Virus record (IMG/VR): IMGVR_UViG_3300039190_000120
Location: 1-64,000 of that record
Direction: 5' to 3' (one strand)
From: a virus
Length of the DNA: 64,000 bases
A program made the translations under genes and the position numbers. Below, one piece after another: positions 1-6,463 of the stretch; within the stretch, counting starts at the first letter, position 1, and each line of letters opens with the position of its first letter. A model generated the notes under the pieces. The model did not search any database and was not told the DNA's origin. It saw only the letters and a list, made by a program, of their open reading frames with translations.

Positions 1-326
1 ACGACTTGATTGGTCCTATACGGGAAGCGCTGGAAGCCTCCTACGAGCTAGAGAGGCGCTCTGAGGTCCAAGATATACCCTACGATGGGTACGACGTTGG
101 TACCGATGCGGGGGTTATGTCTTATGGACCGGAGGATACCTTCCGAAGAGAGATGCGTAACCTGCTAAAGCGTGATGCTCTGGACGTAATCCTCACGGCC
201 CTCTTCCAGCTTGGCTATGAGCAGGGCCAGAGAGCTTTGCTCCAAGAGCAAGAGAACCTCTCCAGTGGCCGCGCTTTTCAGGACCTTCTAGAGCACTTTG
301 ACAAGACGAGGTTCCAGAATGACTGA
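1..326 (+). CDS. Hypothetical protein, 5' end outside window
   Basis: The frame is open to the left edge, so the true start is probably upstream; the first in-window candidate is a TTG at 6. The visible part is acidic and rich in helix formers, with no motif I recognise. Its stop overlaps the next gene by 8 bases, so the two are probably translated together. Function unknown. Confidence 0.6.
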   Translation, partial: DLIGPIREALEASYELERRSEVQDIPYDGYDVGTDAGVMSYGPEDTFRREMRNLLKRDALDVILTALFQLGYEQGQRALLQEQENLSSGRAFQDLLEHFDKTRFQND

Positions 327-528
327 CGAAACCCAAGAGCTGCTGGATCTGGTCAAGCACTACCGGAAGCGTGCTGAGCAGGCAGAGGAAGCCTGTGATC
401 GCCTTGAGTCTACCAACAAAGGGTTACGTCTGACCCTAGCGACGGTCTACGAGCAGGCAACTGAGGAAGGCGTACCTGCGGGCCAACGCCTGTTCAACAT
501 CGAAGAAGAAACCAAAGCCTACAAATAA
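319..528 (+). CDS. Small coiled-coil protein
   Basis: A 69-residue protein starting at the ATG at 319, inside the end of the upstream gene; an in-frame TTG at 298 is a weaker start. Residues 5-45 are charged with heptad-like leucines, suggesting a short coiled coil. The gene ends just before a sigma70-like promoter. No family recognised. Confidence 0.6.
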   Translation: MTDETQELLDLVKHYRKRAEQAEEACDRLESTNKGLRLTLATVYEQATEEGVPAGQRLFNIEEETKAYK

Positions 529-530
529 TT

Positions 531-559
531 TTTACGGGCCTCTCTGGTTAGGGTATTGG
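531..559 (+). promoter_or_regulatory. Sigma70-like promoter (GGG-TAT class)
   Basis: TTTACG, a 17-base spacer ending in GGG, then TATTGG. The same arrangement recurs eight more times in this window. Transcription would start near 566, ahead of the small gene at 607. The arms CCTCTCT (539-545) and AGAGAGG (567-573) form an inverted repeat around the -10, which could be an operator. Confidence 0.5.
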
Positions 560-606
560 TTAGTGTAGAGAGGGAACTAACCCATTGATCCTAGTAGGAG
601 AGCCCG

Positions 607-762
607 ATGAAGCCCAGCACGACGAAACTTGGTAAGATCCTCGCTGAGCTTGGTGTGGTTGACGAGCCTTTCACGACCTATGATCTCAAGACCGTGGGAA
701 GTCGAGAGACAGCTCTCGTAGCAATACGTATTCCTTTTGACGCGGCCCTTCTGTTGTGGTAA
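607..762 (+). CDS. 51-residue hypothetical protein
   Basis: Starts with ATG after GGAGA (597-601 region), about 40 bases downstream of a promoter-like site. It encodes 51 residues beginning MKPSTTKLGKILAELG and ending in a hydrophobic stretch. The last third overlaps another promoter (737-765), so the C-terminus may be constrained by that site. No family recognised; the gene call rests on the ribosome site and the promoter. Confidence 0.5.
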   Translation: MKPSTTKLGKILAELGVVDEPFTTYDLKTVGSRETALVAIRIPFDAALLLW

Positions 763-765
763 AAG
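737..765 (+). promoter_or_regulatory. Sigma70-like promoter (TGTGG class)
   Basis: TTGACG, 17 bases ending TTGTGG, then TAAAAG. It shares the TGTGG-TA context with the sites near 27450 and 48816. The predicted start near 772 gives a short leader for the kinase gene. Confidence 0.5.
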
Positions 766-798
766 ACGTATCAGACCGTTTTACGGCACAGGATAGTT

Positions 799-1344
799 AT
801 GGTGTGGAATGTACAGAAGGCTGATATGAATCTTCGAGAGTTGAAAAAATACACATCGGACCCTTGCGTTATTGTCATGGTTGGCTCTAGCGGCAGTGGG
901 AAGAGTACGTTGGCCCAAGAGCTGGCGAACGGACCGCACGAAATCGTATCGTCGGACCACTACCGGGGCGTGCTCAGTGGCGATCCCACGGAACAGAGAG
1001 TGACCGGAATCGTCTTCCAGATGATTTACGACATTATCAAGATCCGGTCGGAGTATCGCCAGCGTACGATTCTGGACGCTACCAATCTCAAGCGTCAGAA
1101 CCGAAAGGCCTACTATGGCCCCGTGGTCAAAGGCTTGCCGTCTTATGCCGTGTTGGTGGACGCCGATGAAGAGCTGTGCAAAGAGCGTAACTCCCTTCGT
1201 GACCGGAAGGTACCGGAGTGGGTGTTAGAGAAGCACGCCCAGCGATTCCAGCACGCCAAGAAGAACATTCTGGATGAAACCGAGAAGTGGACGGGAGTCT
1301 TTCACTACGATAGCGAGACGGGAGAGATTGAGGTCCTGCGGTGA
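799..1344 (+). CDS. Polynucleotide 5'-kinase, T4 Pnk-like
   Basis: A P-loop kinase of 181 residues. Walker A GSSGSGKST lies at residues 29-37. SSDHYR (51-56) places D53 and R56 like the catalytic Asp/Arg pair of T4 Pnk. The lid-like RNSLRDRKVPEWVL (130-143) also resembles T4 Pnk. The T4 C-terminal phosphatase domain is absent, but a separate phosphatase is encoded at 5225 and an RNA ligase at 6460, so the likely role is phosphorylating 5'-OH RNA ends before sealing. An alternative ATG at 826 is preceded by AGAAGG. The stop overlaps the next gene. Confidence 0.8.
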   Translation: MVWNVQKADMNLRELKKYTSDPCVIVMVGSSGSGKSTLAQELANGPHEIVSSDHYRGVLSGDPTEQRVTGIVFQMIYDIIKIRSEYRQRTILDATNLKRQNRKAYYGPVVKGLPSYAVLVDADEELCKERNSLRDRKVPEWVLEKHAQRFQHAKKNILDETEKWTGVFHYDSETGEIEVLR

Positions 1345-1637
1345 ATCCAGAGCCCTACAAAGAGGTCCGGCGCTACTGGCAAGTCACCTTTATTGCGGAA
1401 GCCGCCTTACTTCTCTTTGGTGCCGGACTCTTAGCCTATTCCCTCAGTAGCTTCTGGAATGCGGTCACAAAAGACGACTGGTTCTGGGCTGTGGTCTGGG
1501 CCATCACGGCAGGATTCTGGAATGCTAAGATCTTCCTTGAGACGCTTCCCGGCCAGTACGAGGTTCGCCGCAGAGCCCGGAAGCTCATGCGGGACCACAA
1601 AGATAACCAAGCACAAGAGGACGATACCAATGACTAA
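1341..1637 (+). CDS. Small membrane protein, two TM segments
   Basis: A 98-residue protein starting with GTG that overlaps the kinase stop by 4 bases. Two hydrophobic segments (about residues 15-37 and 47-63) are joined by a short loop, followed by a basic-then-acidic tail. This suggests a hairpin in the inner membrane with cytoplasmic ends. It is probably co-translated with the kinase; no family recognised. Confidence 0.65.
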   Translation: MNPEPYKEVRRYWQVTFIAEAALLLFGAGLLAYSLSSFWNAVTKDDWFWAVVWAITAGFWNAKIFLETLPGQYEVRRRARKLMRDHKDNQAQEDDTND

Positions 1638-2226
1638 TCCCATCAGCGTCATCAACGCCAACATCTTGACCGCCTTCGATACCGAAACCATTGGTTCCAA
1701 GGTGACAAAGATCGTCAGGTTCATGGACTCACTGGCTCACGGTATTGCTACCACTGACTTCGAGGACCAGCGGGTACCGGGGCAAGCTGTGATTCGCCTC
1801 GATACGCTGGACCACGACGTCCTCAAGGCAGTCAGTGCTGGGGTCGGGAAACATACTCAGGACCCCTCAGATTACGTCGCACGGCTCTACAGAGGTAAGG
1901 TACGCCTGTTCCTTCGCAGAGAGAACGCGGAGCCCACCACGTCTCTCTCAGTGGTCGTCTACACGAGAGATGCCTACCTCAGTGACCCCGATGTTCAAGG
2001 TGAGCCTGAGGAGGTGCAGAGAGTCGAGGAGTCAGACGCTACGCATATCTTAGTGGCTGTCTTGGCGTCGGCGGGGGAAGATAGTTCTCCGCTCTCTCCG
2101 GGCCGTCTCGTGCACAATCTGGCAGGAGGAAACAAAGAAGCTCAGGAGTGGGATGCCGATGAAATCCGGGCGAAGGCTCGTGAGGCGGTTGACTACTACA
2201 GCGAATGGACTACCGTAGCGGACTGA
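1630..2226 (+). CDS. Hypothetical protein
   Basis: 198 residues from the ATG at 1630, which overlaps the upstream gene by 8 bases; a longer reading from 1459 would run through the upstream gene and is unlikely. The middle region alternates beta-like and acidic segments. The C-terminus EWTTVAD is nearly repeated at the end of the next gene. Function unknown. Confidence 0.65.
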   Translation: MTNPISVINANILTAFDTETIGSKVTKIVRFMDSLAHGIATTDFEDQRVPGQAVIRLDTLDHDVLKAVSAGVGKHTQDPSDYVARLYRGKVRLFLRRENAEPTTSLSVVVYTRDAYLSDPDVQGEPEEVQRVEESDATHILVAVLASAGEDSSPLSPGRLVHNLAGGNKEAQEWDADEIRAKAREAVDYYSEWTTVAD

Positions 2227-2748
2227 GGGGAAACAAGATGGAAAGCCAAGAGCTGCCGCACCCACTTTTTGATGAAGTCCTCCAACTCCAACGTACTGTA
2301 GCGGAGAAACGTAGGGAAGTGGAAAGAAAGATCTCAGACCTGAAACAGGCTGAGTTCGAGAAGCTAGTGGATGGCGTAGAGCAACTCGTCACGGAAGTTC
2401 TCCCCTATGAACTCAGTAAGAAGCCCACTTCTTACGAGGATTACAAACAGGCCTTGTTTTTTCAGCTCACTGATAACATCAAGGTGCCTACCAAAGAGGG
2501 GTACTCTGAGCTGCAGGCAGGGCGTACTAAAGGTAACGCCCGTTTTGATGTGCGCACGGGCTTCTCTGAGAAACACAAGAGGGTCGTATATTCAATCAAC
2601 ATCTCCCTCTTGTACCTAAGTTTTGCCCGCCCCAACTGCCCCTCACGTCTTCGGTCCTACCGTCTTGAAGACGTTCTAAGGGAACTTCAAGGTATCCTCG
2701 AAGAATTCGAGTGGACTATCGTAGCGGACTAAGGAACTTGAGATGGAA
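2203..2748. repeat. Imperfect direct repeat at two gene junctions
   Basis: Bases 2203-2243 and 2709-2748 share most positions. Each encodes the C-terminus of a gene (EWT-T/I-VAD), its stop, a spacer with a ribosome site, and the start ATGGAA of the following gene. The two copies are about 500 bases apart and flank one gene, as expected from a cassette bounded by homologous ends. Confidence 0.7.
2238..2732 (+). CDS. Hypothetical protein with N-terminal coiled coil
   Basis: 164 residues from ATG at 2238, preceded by GAGGGG, which favours this start over the ATG at 2205. Residues 12-50 look like a charged coiled coil; the rest is mixed alpha/beta. The C-terminus EWTIVAD matches that of the upstream gene, although the bodies of the two proteins do not look alike. 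Function unknown. Confidence 0.65.
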   Translation: MESQELPHPLFDEVLQLQRTVAEKRREVERKISDLKQAEFEKLVDGVEQLVTEVLPYELSKKPTSYEDYKQALFFQLTDNIKVPTKEGYSELQAGRTKGNARFDVRTGFSEKHKRVVYSINISLLYLSFARPNCPSRLRSYRLEDVLRELQGILEEFEWTIVAD

Positions 2749-3054
2749 GAAAGCAACCACAAGATTGGTGATTGGGCGGGCCTAGTTGACGACTTCTGGC
2801 GATCCAGAGGGTACCCCTCGAAGGTTACTCTCTGGGGTCCCCGCATCAATGTCTACATCAACGCAGAAGCCTTGGAGTGCAGCCACAAAGAAGCTGTCAA
2901 TCTCCAAATCCTGTTTGAGGCTGAATGTCAGACGGGCGGGTGGCGCTTCTATAAGGGACCCAACCCGCACCGTCTACAGGATTATGACGATCCTCTGGAT
3001 GCGTGCCAGCAGGCCTATGAGGCTCTGGTCGCGAAGACACACCCGGTGAAGTAA
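2743..3054 (+). CDS. Hypothetical protein
   Basis: 103 residues, starting 10 bases after the previous stop in the repeated junction sequence. It is small, Trp-rich and mildly acidic. No motif recognised. The next gene follows almost directly, so the row from 799 to 3716 looks like one transcription unit. Confidence 0.65.
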   Translation: MEESNHKIGDWAGLVDDFWRSRGYPSKVTLWGPRINVYINAEALECSHKEAVNLQILFEAECQTGGWRFYKGPNPHRLQDYDDPLDACQQAYEALVAKTHPVK

Positions 3055-3055
3055 A

Positions 3056-3607
3056 ATGCAAGGTCAGTTAAGCGAAAAGCAGAGGGCTGCTCTCCAGCAG
3101 GTGGTGAGGAACCGATTGAGGGGCATGGTTCAGGGCCGTAAGGTCTACGACTTGGGCGCGGGTACGTGCCATCTGTCACGCATCTTATTGGATCTAGGAG
3201 CTTCTGAGGTGGTGGCTATTGACCGTCACCCCAAACCCGACGATCTACCTTATCACCAGAACCTGAGGTACCGTCAAGCGTACTTCCACGATCTGGACCC
3301 TATCACAGATGGGGTCGCTTTCCTGAGCTGGCCGCAACAGTACATCAAAGAAATCGTACCGGTGGTAGCTCCAGCAGACACGATTGTCTACTTGGGGTGC
3401 AACACAGATATGTCAGCTTGTGGACCGGACGAGTTCTGGGAGTACGTACAGGGGAGGGAGTTGGTAGCCCATATTCCCTCCAAAAGGAATACCCTTCTAG
3501 TCTATGGGGGGCCACAACCAGAAGGGCATCGGGAACTCGTCCTTGAAGAGCGGGCAGGGCTCGATAGATCCCGTATCTACTCCTACAGTGAGTCCTATGA
3601 AGTATGA
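3056..3607 (+). CDS. Class I SAM-dependent methyltransferase-like protein
   Basis: 183 residues. VYDLGAGTCHLS (residues about 30-41) is a typical SAM-binding motif I and VVAIDRHP (about 54-61) fits motif II of a Rossmann-fold methyltransferase. The C-terminal half (VVYLGCNTD and NTLLVYGG-type strands) fits the rest of the fold. The substrate is unknown. The gene overlaps the start of the small RiPP-like peptide gene by 11 bases, so a link between the two is possible but unproven. Confidence 0.65.
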   Translation: MQGQLSEKQRAALQQVVRNRLRGMVQGRKVYDLGAGTCHLSRILLDLGASEVVAIDRHPKPDDLPYHQNLRYRQAYFHDLDPITDGVAFLSWPQQYIKEIVPVVAPADTIVYLGCNTDMSACGPDEFWEYVQGRELVAHIPSKRNTLLVYGGPQPEGHRELVLEERAGLDRSRIYSYSESYEV

Positions 3608-3716
3608 ACCGCCGAAACTCAAGAAGCTAGGCAAGCTCAGTCAGCTTATCCGCATGGGATCAGGACCTTGCAATTGTCCCGGTCAAGGCTGTGGAAACGC
3701 CCCGTTCTGCCCGTGA
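3597..3716 (+). CDS. RiPP-like precursor with lasso-type leader
   Basis: 39 residues, translationally coupled to the upstream methyltransferase-like gene. The N-terminus MKYEPPKLKKLG has Y3, P6, L8 and G12, matching the Y-x-x-P-x-L-x-x-x-G recognition pattern of lasso-peptide leaders. The C-terminal GSGPCNCPGQGCGNAPFCP has four Cys (25, 27, 32, 38) but no Asp or Glu, so it could not form a lasso macrolactam. The usual leader Thr is also absent. No maturation enzymes lie in the window. The upstream ribosome site is weak. It could instead be a small metal-binding protein. Confidence 0.55.
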   Translation: MKYEPPKLKKLGKLSQLIRMGSGPCNCPGQGCGNAPFCP

Positions 3717-3718
3717 CC

Positions 3719-4723
3719 TTAGTCGTTATTGCGGGATTCAATGCGGGCACGCATCTGCTCCAGAATGCCTTCCTCAACACCGGCAGCCTCTAGAGAGGCA
3801 ACCATCTCAGGAGTCATCGGGCCGGTATAGACCTGACCACTCTCAAGGAAGTCATTGAAGGTGGGCTCGCTCGCCATGATCAGGTAGTGGTGAGCTACAA
3901 TCTTAGCGATCTTGACGGACTTGGCTACCTTGGAGGTAGCACTCTTCTTTTTGTCTAGCTTTTTGATCACGGTTCCATCTCCCATATAGGTATGTTCAAG
4001 TGCGGGTACGAGGTAATTACTTCGCAAGGTTGCGGCTTCGTGCCCAACCTCTTTAGCGACATTCTCCAGTGCCTTTTTGAATTCCTTTTCGAGGACCTTC
4101 TCCCGCTCTTTCTTATCCTCCGGGAGCTTCTTACCTCCCTTCCGCACCTTCTTTAGCTCTTCCTGCATCAGGCGGTTGGCGTGGTATCCACGTACGTCCT
4201 TCGCTGTAATATCGAACGAGGTGAGGTACTCATTGACGTCCTTCGCTCTCACGCACGTCTTGTCCTTCCCATCATCACAGTCAAAGATGAAGTCGTCTTT
4301 GTCCTTGCCTTCCATTTGCTCTTTGAGGGCCTTCGCAAGGGCGGCGTCCTCGATGGTCTTCTTGTGATCAACACCAGACTTCCCGGTGTAATCAAACGTG
4401 ACCTTGTTGCCGCTGACACTGATATGCTTCTTCTTCCAGACGGTGACGCCGTAGTGCTCATTCTCTTTTGCGCTCTTCTCATTGCCAACACGCTCGTAGG
4501 TCTTATCCATCAAGGCTACAGCGAGGGCTTGGAGGCGCTTCCGGTCATCATCGGATTTGAGATCCTCTTTGACCTTCTTGCGGAGCTTGTCGATGTTCTG
4601 GTTGAGCTTCTCGACCTTCTTGGCCTTTTCCCGGTTACGGTGCTGGACCTGTTTGTCCGAATACTCGTAGACCGTCTCCCCATCTTCGGTCTTTTTCTTC
4701 TTCTTGTATTTAGCGTCAGCCAT
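3719..4723 (-). CDS. DNA topoisomerase IB, poxvirus type
   Basis: 334 residues. It relaxes supercoils by a 3'-phosphotyrosine intermediate. The catalytic residues can be placed: R78 in YERVGN, K115 in the YTGKSG turn, R178 in the AKDVRGYHANR helix, H228 in EVGHE and the nucleophile Y237 in LRSNYL. The Lys-rich N-terminus (residues 1-60) is too short to hold the usual N-terminal beta clamp domain, so only the catalytic domain seems present. It converges on the plus-strand genes with 2 bases between stops. Confidence 0.8.
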   Translation of the reverse strand: MADAKYKKKKKTEDGETVYEYSDKQVQHRNREKAKKVEKLNQNIDKLRKKVKEDLKSDDDRKRLQALAVALMDKTYERVGNEKSAKENEHYGVTVWKKKHISVSGNKVTFDYTGKSGVDHKKTIEDAALAKALKEQMEGKDKDDFIFDCDDGKDKTCVRAKDVNEYLTSFDITAKDVRGYHANRLMQEELKKVRKGGKKLPEDKKEREKVLEKEFKKALENVAKEVGHEAATLRSNYLVPALEHTYMGDGTVIKKLDKKKSATSKVAKSVKIAKIVAHHYLIMASEPTFNDFLESGQVYTGPMTPEMVASLEAAGVEEGILEQMRARIESRNND

Positions 4724-4753
4724 GAGTCAGTTCCCGCTCAAAAGGTCGTCAGG

Positions 4754-5102
4754 TTACAGGCTTCTCTGTAGCTCTTCAAGCATACCGTGAAGGTCAGTAG
4801 CGGCGGCCTTGAGATCACCCGACTGACCCTTAGCCTGCTGAACACGACGGCTCAGGCGGCGAGGATCTTCGCCAGCTTCCATCCCCTCGATCAGCTTGTT
4901 CAGCTCACCTTCGAGGTTGGCCTTAGCGTACCCAGCCTTCTGGAAGGAGTAAGCCAGTTGACCGGCCACGTCGTCAAAGGCTGGGTACGCTGTATCCGGC
5001 AGCTTCTTTACCTGTGAGCTGATCTAGCACAGGACGGATATGGTCTTGTAGCTCCGGCTTCTCTGCACCGAGGCGGATCAGTTGCTCTTTCAGGTTATTC
5101 AT
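4754..5102 (-). CDS. Small alpha-helical protein split by +1 frame change
   Basis: An ATG at 5102 opens a 42-codon frame (starting MNNLKEQLIRLGAEKPEL) that ends at TGA 4976-4974. The +1 frame continues to 4754 with VAGQLAYSFQKAG and a helical tail. Two readings are possible: ribosomes shift at CTT TGA C, the known RF2 frameshift site, or one base is extra upstream (for example in the GG near 5005), which would restore LTVKKLPDTAYPAFDDV. The N-terminal motif is common in small proteins of large phages. Function unknown; it probably shares a message with the topoisomerase. Confidence 0.55.
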
Positions 5103-5131
5103 TTGACAGTCTCTATCTACTAGGGTATAGG
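5103..5131 (+). promoter_or_regulatory. Sigma70-like promoter (GGG-TAT class)
   Basis: TTGACA, 17 bases ending CTAGGG, then TATAGG. It starts next to the minus-strand start codon at 5102 and points to the phosphatase gene at 5225, giving a leader of about 85 bases. Confidence 0.5.
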
Positions 5132-5224
5132 TTGATAGTCATTGGTACGGAATAGATACGTACCGATGCTTTCTTACACCTGTTACAGGGTACAAATAGA
5201 ATAGCGGTCAAATAGAGAAGAGCC

Positions 5225-5932
5225 ATGAGCGATACACAGGATGCCAAAAATGTTACCCACTTCGACGCCGTTGGAGACGTCCACGGCTGTCACTACGAGC
5301 TATTAGAGCTTGTGGAGAAGCTGGGCTATGTCGAAGGTGACGACGGCCTCTACCGACACCCGGAAGGACGTAAGCTCGTCTTGGTGGGTGACATAACGGA
5401 CCGTGGATACTACAATAGTCTGGCCCTCCAGTTGGTCTACCGCCACTGGAAAGCTGGTGAGTGGTATTGGGTACAGGGCAACCACGACAACAAGATGTTC
5501 CGGTGGATGAAAGGCAACCCGGTGCGTCCGTCACACGGCCTCCAGAAAACCATCACCGAATTGGAACAGGGCTGGCCCTTCGATGAAGACCGTGAAGAGC
5601 TGGGACAGTACCTCCTCGACGAAGTACCCACCAAGATAGAGCTTGACGATGGGAACGTCGTGGCAGTCCACGCTTATAACGGGAAGAGCCGCCTGCGTAT
5701 GTACGGAAAGCGGGGAGGACCGGACAACGAGCGTATAGAGTGGTGGAAGGATTACGAGGGGCCTGAGTTCGTCGTATTCGGCCACTACTGGCTCAACGAC
5801 CCTACGGTGTATGAGCACTACTGCTGCGTAGACACGTCCTGCGTCTGTGGGGAGACTCTCACGGCTATGAGATGGCCGGAGAGGGAAGTTGTGCAAGTCG
5901 ACGCCAAGCAGGTGTATTATGAGTCACGATAA
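5225..5932 (+). CDS. Metallophosphatase, Pnkp phosphatase-domain type
   Basis: 235 residues with the PPP-family metal motifs GDVHG (17-21), GDITDRG (55-61) and GNHD (85-88), then VVAVHA and VFGHYW for the later histidines. The stretch GNHDNKMFRWMKGN followed by HGLQKT resembles the phosphatase domain of bacterial Pnkp more than general protein phosphatases. With the separate kinase (799) and ligase (6460) it probably removes 3' or 2',3' phosphates from cut RNA. A protein or Ap4A phosphatase role remains possible. AGAAGAG precedes the ATG. Confidence 0.75.
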   Translation: MSDTQDAKNVTHFDAVGDVHGCHYELLELVEKLGYVEGDDGLYRHPEGRKLVLVGDITDRGYYNSLALQLVYRHWKAGEWYWVQGNHDNKMFRWMKGNPVRPSHGLQKTITELEQGWPFDEDREELGQYLLDEVPTKIELDDGNVVAVHAYNGKSRLRMYGKRGGPDNERIEWWKDYEGPEFVVFGHYWLNDPTVYEHYCCVDTSCVCGETLTAMRWPEREVVQVDAKQVYYESR

Positions 5933-6218
5933 GCCTGTTCTCAAAATCTTGCACGGAATCAAGGGTGCCCTGTTTTACGTGTGGCAACCCTTGCTTCTCC
6001 CCCTAGCTCTCGTGGTCTGCGCTCTCTGGGCGGTACTTGTACTTCCTGTCACGATGGTGGTAGCAACGGCATACGGCTTTCTGGATAAGTATGTCCAAGC
6101 CGGATCGTATGAGTCTTTCGGGGCAGAGCAGGAAAGCCCAGAGTACATCTGGAAAGAGCGCATGTGGAACGTACTGAAGCTGTTGGCAAGACCTATTGAG
6201 AAGATACTAGACATATGA
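5919..6218 (+). CDS. Small membrane protein
   Basis: 99 residues from the ATG at 5919, overlapping the phosphatase by 14 bases. A long hydrophobic region (about residues 17-48) can form one long or two short membrane segments. A C-terminal amphipathic part ends LLARPIEKILDI. The layout is shared with the next gene, suggesting a duplicated pair. Function unknown. Confidence 0.65.
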   Translation: MSHDKPVLKILHGIKGALFYVWQPLLLPLALVVCALWAVLVLPVTMVVATAYGFLDKYVQAGSYESFGAEQESPEYIWKERMWNVLKLLARPIEKILDI

Positions 6219-6463
6219 GTGAGAAGAGTCGACAAGTATTGGGCGTTGCGGCAGTAACCCTGCTCCCTCTGGCCTACATCGTCGTGTTATTTTTCCTTCT
6301 AGTGCACTGTATAGCGGTCATACCCTTTGCGGTTCCCGCTGCCTTTCTCATGGGTCTGTTCTCCGTCACAGGAAACAAAGCCAAAGCCAATAAGTGCACT
6401 AAGTTTTTGGATTTCGTCTATACCCCGGTGAACCGGGTGATGGACATAGTTGAGCAATTATGA
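6215..6463 (+). CDS. Small membrane protein, relative of the previous gene
   Basis: 82 residues starting in an ATGA overlap. The hydrophobic region (about 9-50) is followed by a Lys-rich stretch and an end containing YTPVNRVMDI, similar in plan to ARPIEKILDI of the upstream protein. Both lie between the phosphatase and the ligase, so they may anchor or serve the same process; this is inference. Confidence 0.65.
   Translation: MSEKSRQVLGVAAVTLLPLAYIVVLFFLLVHCIAVIPFAVPAAFLMGLFSVTGNKAKANKCTKFLDFVYTPVNRVMDIVEQL

Noticed and set aside
1459-1629. N-terminal extension of the gene at 1630
   Set aside because: It lies wholly inside the upstream membrane-protein gene in another frame and has no ribosome site; the ATG at 1630 fits the overlap style of the neighbours.
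3597-3716. True lasso peptide precursor
   Set aside because: The core has no Asp or Glu to close the macrolactam ring and the conserved Thr near the cleavage site is absent; only the leader pattern fits.
5175-5220. Second promoter at CAGGGTACAAAT before the phosphatase gene
   Set aside because: It resembles the GGG-TA element, but the -35 position is poor; the site at 5103 is much better.
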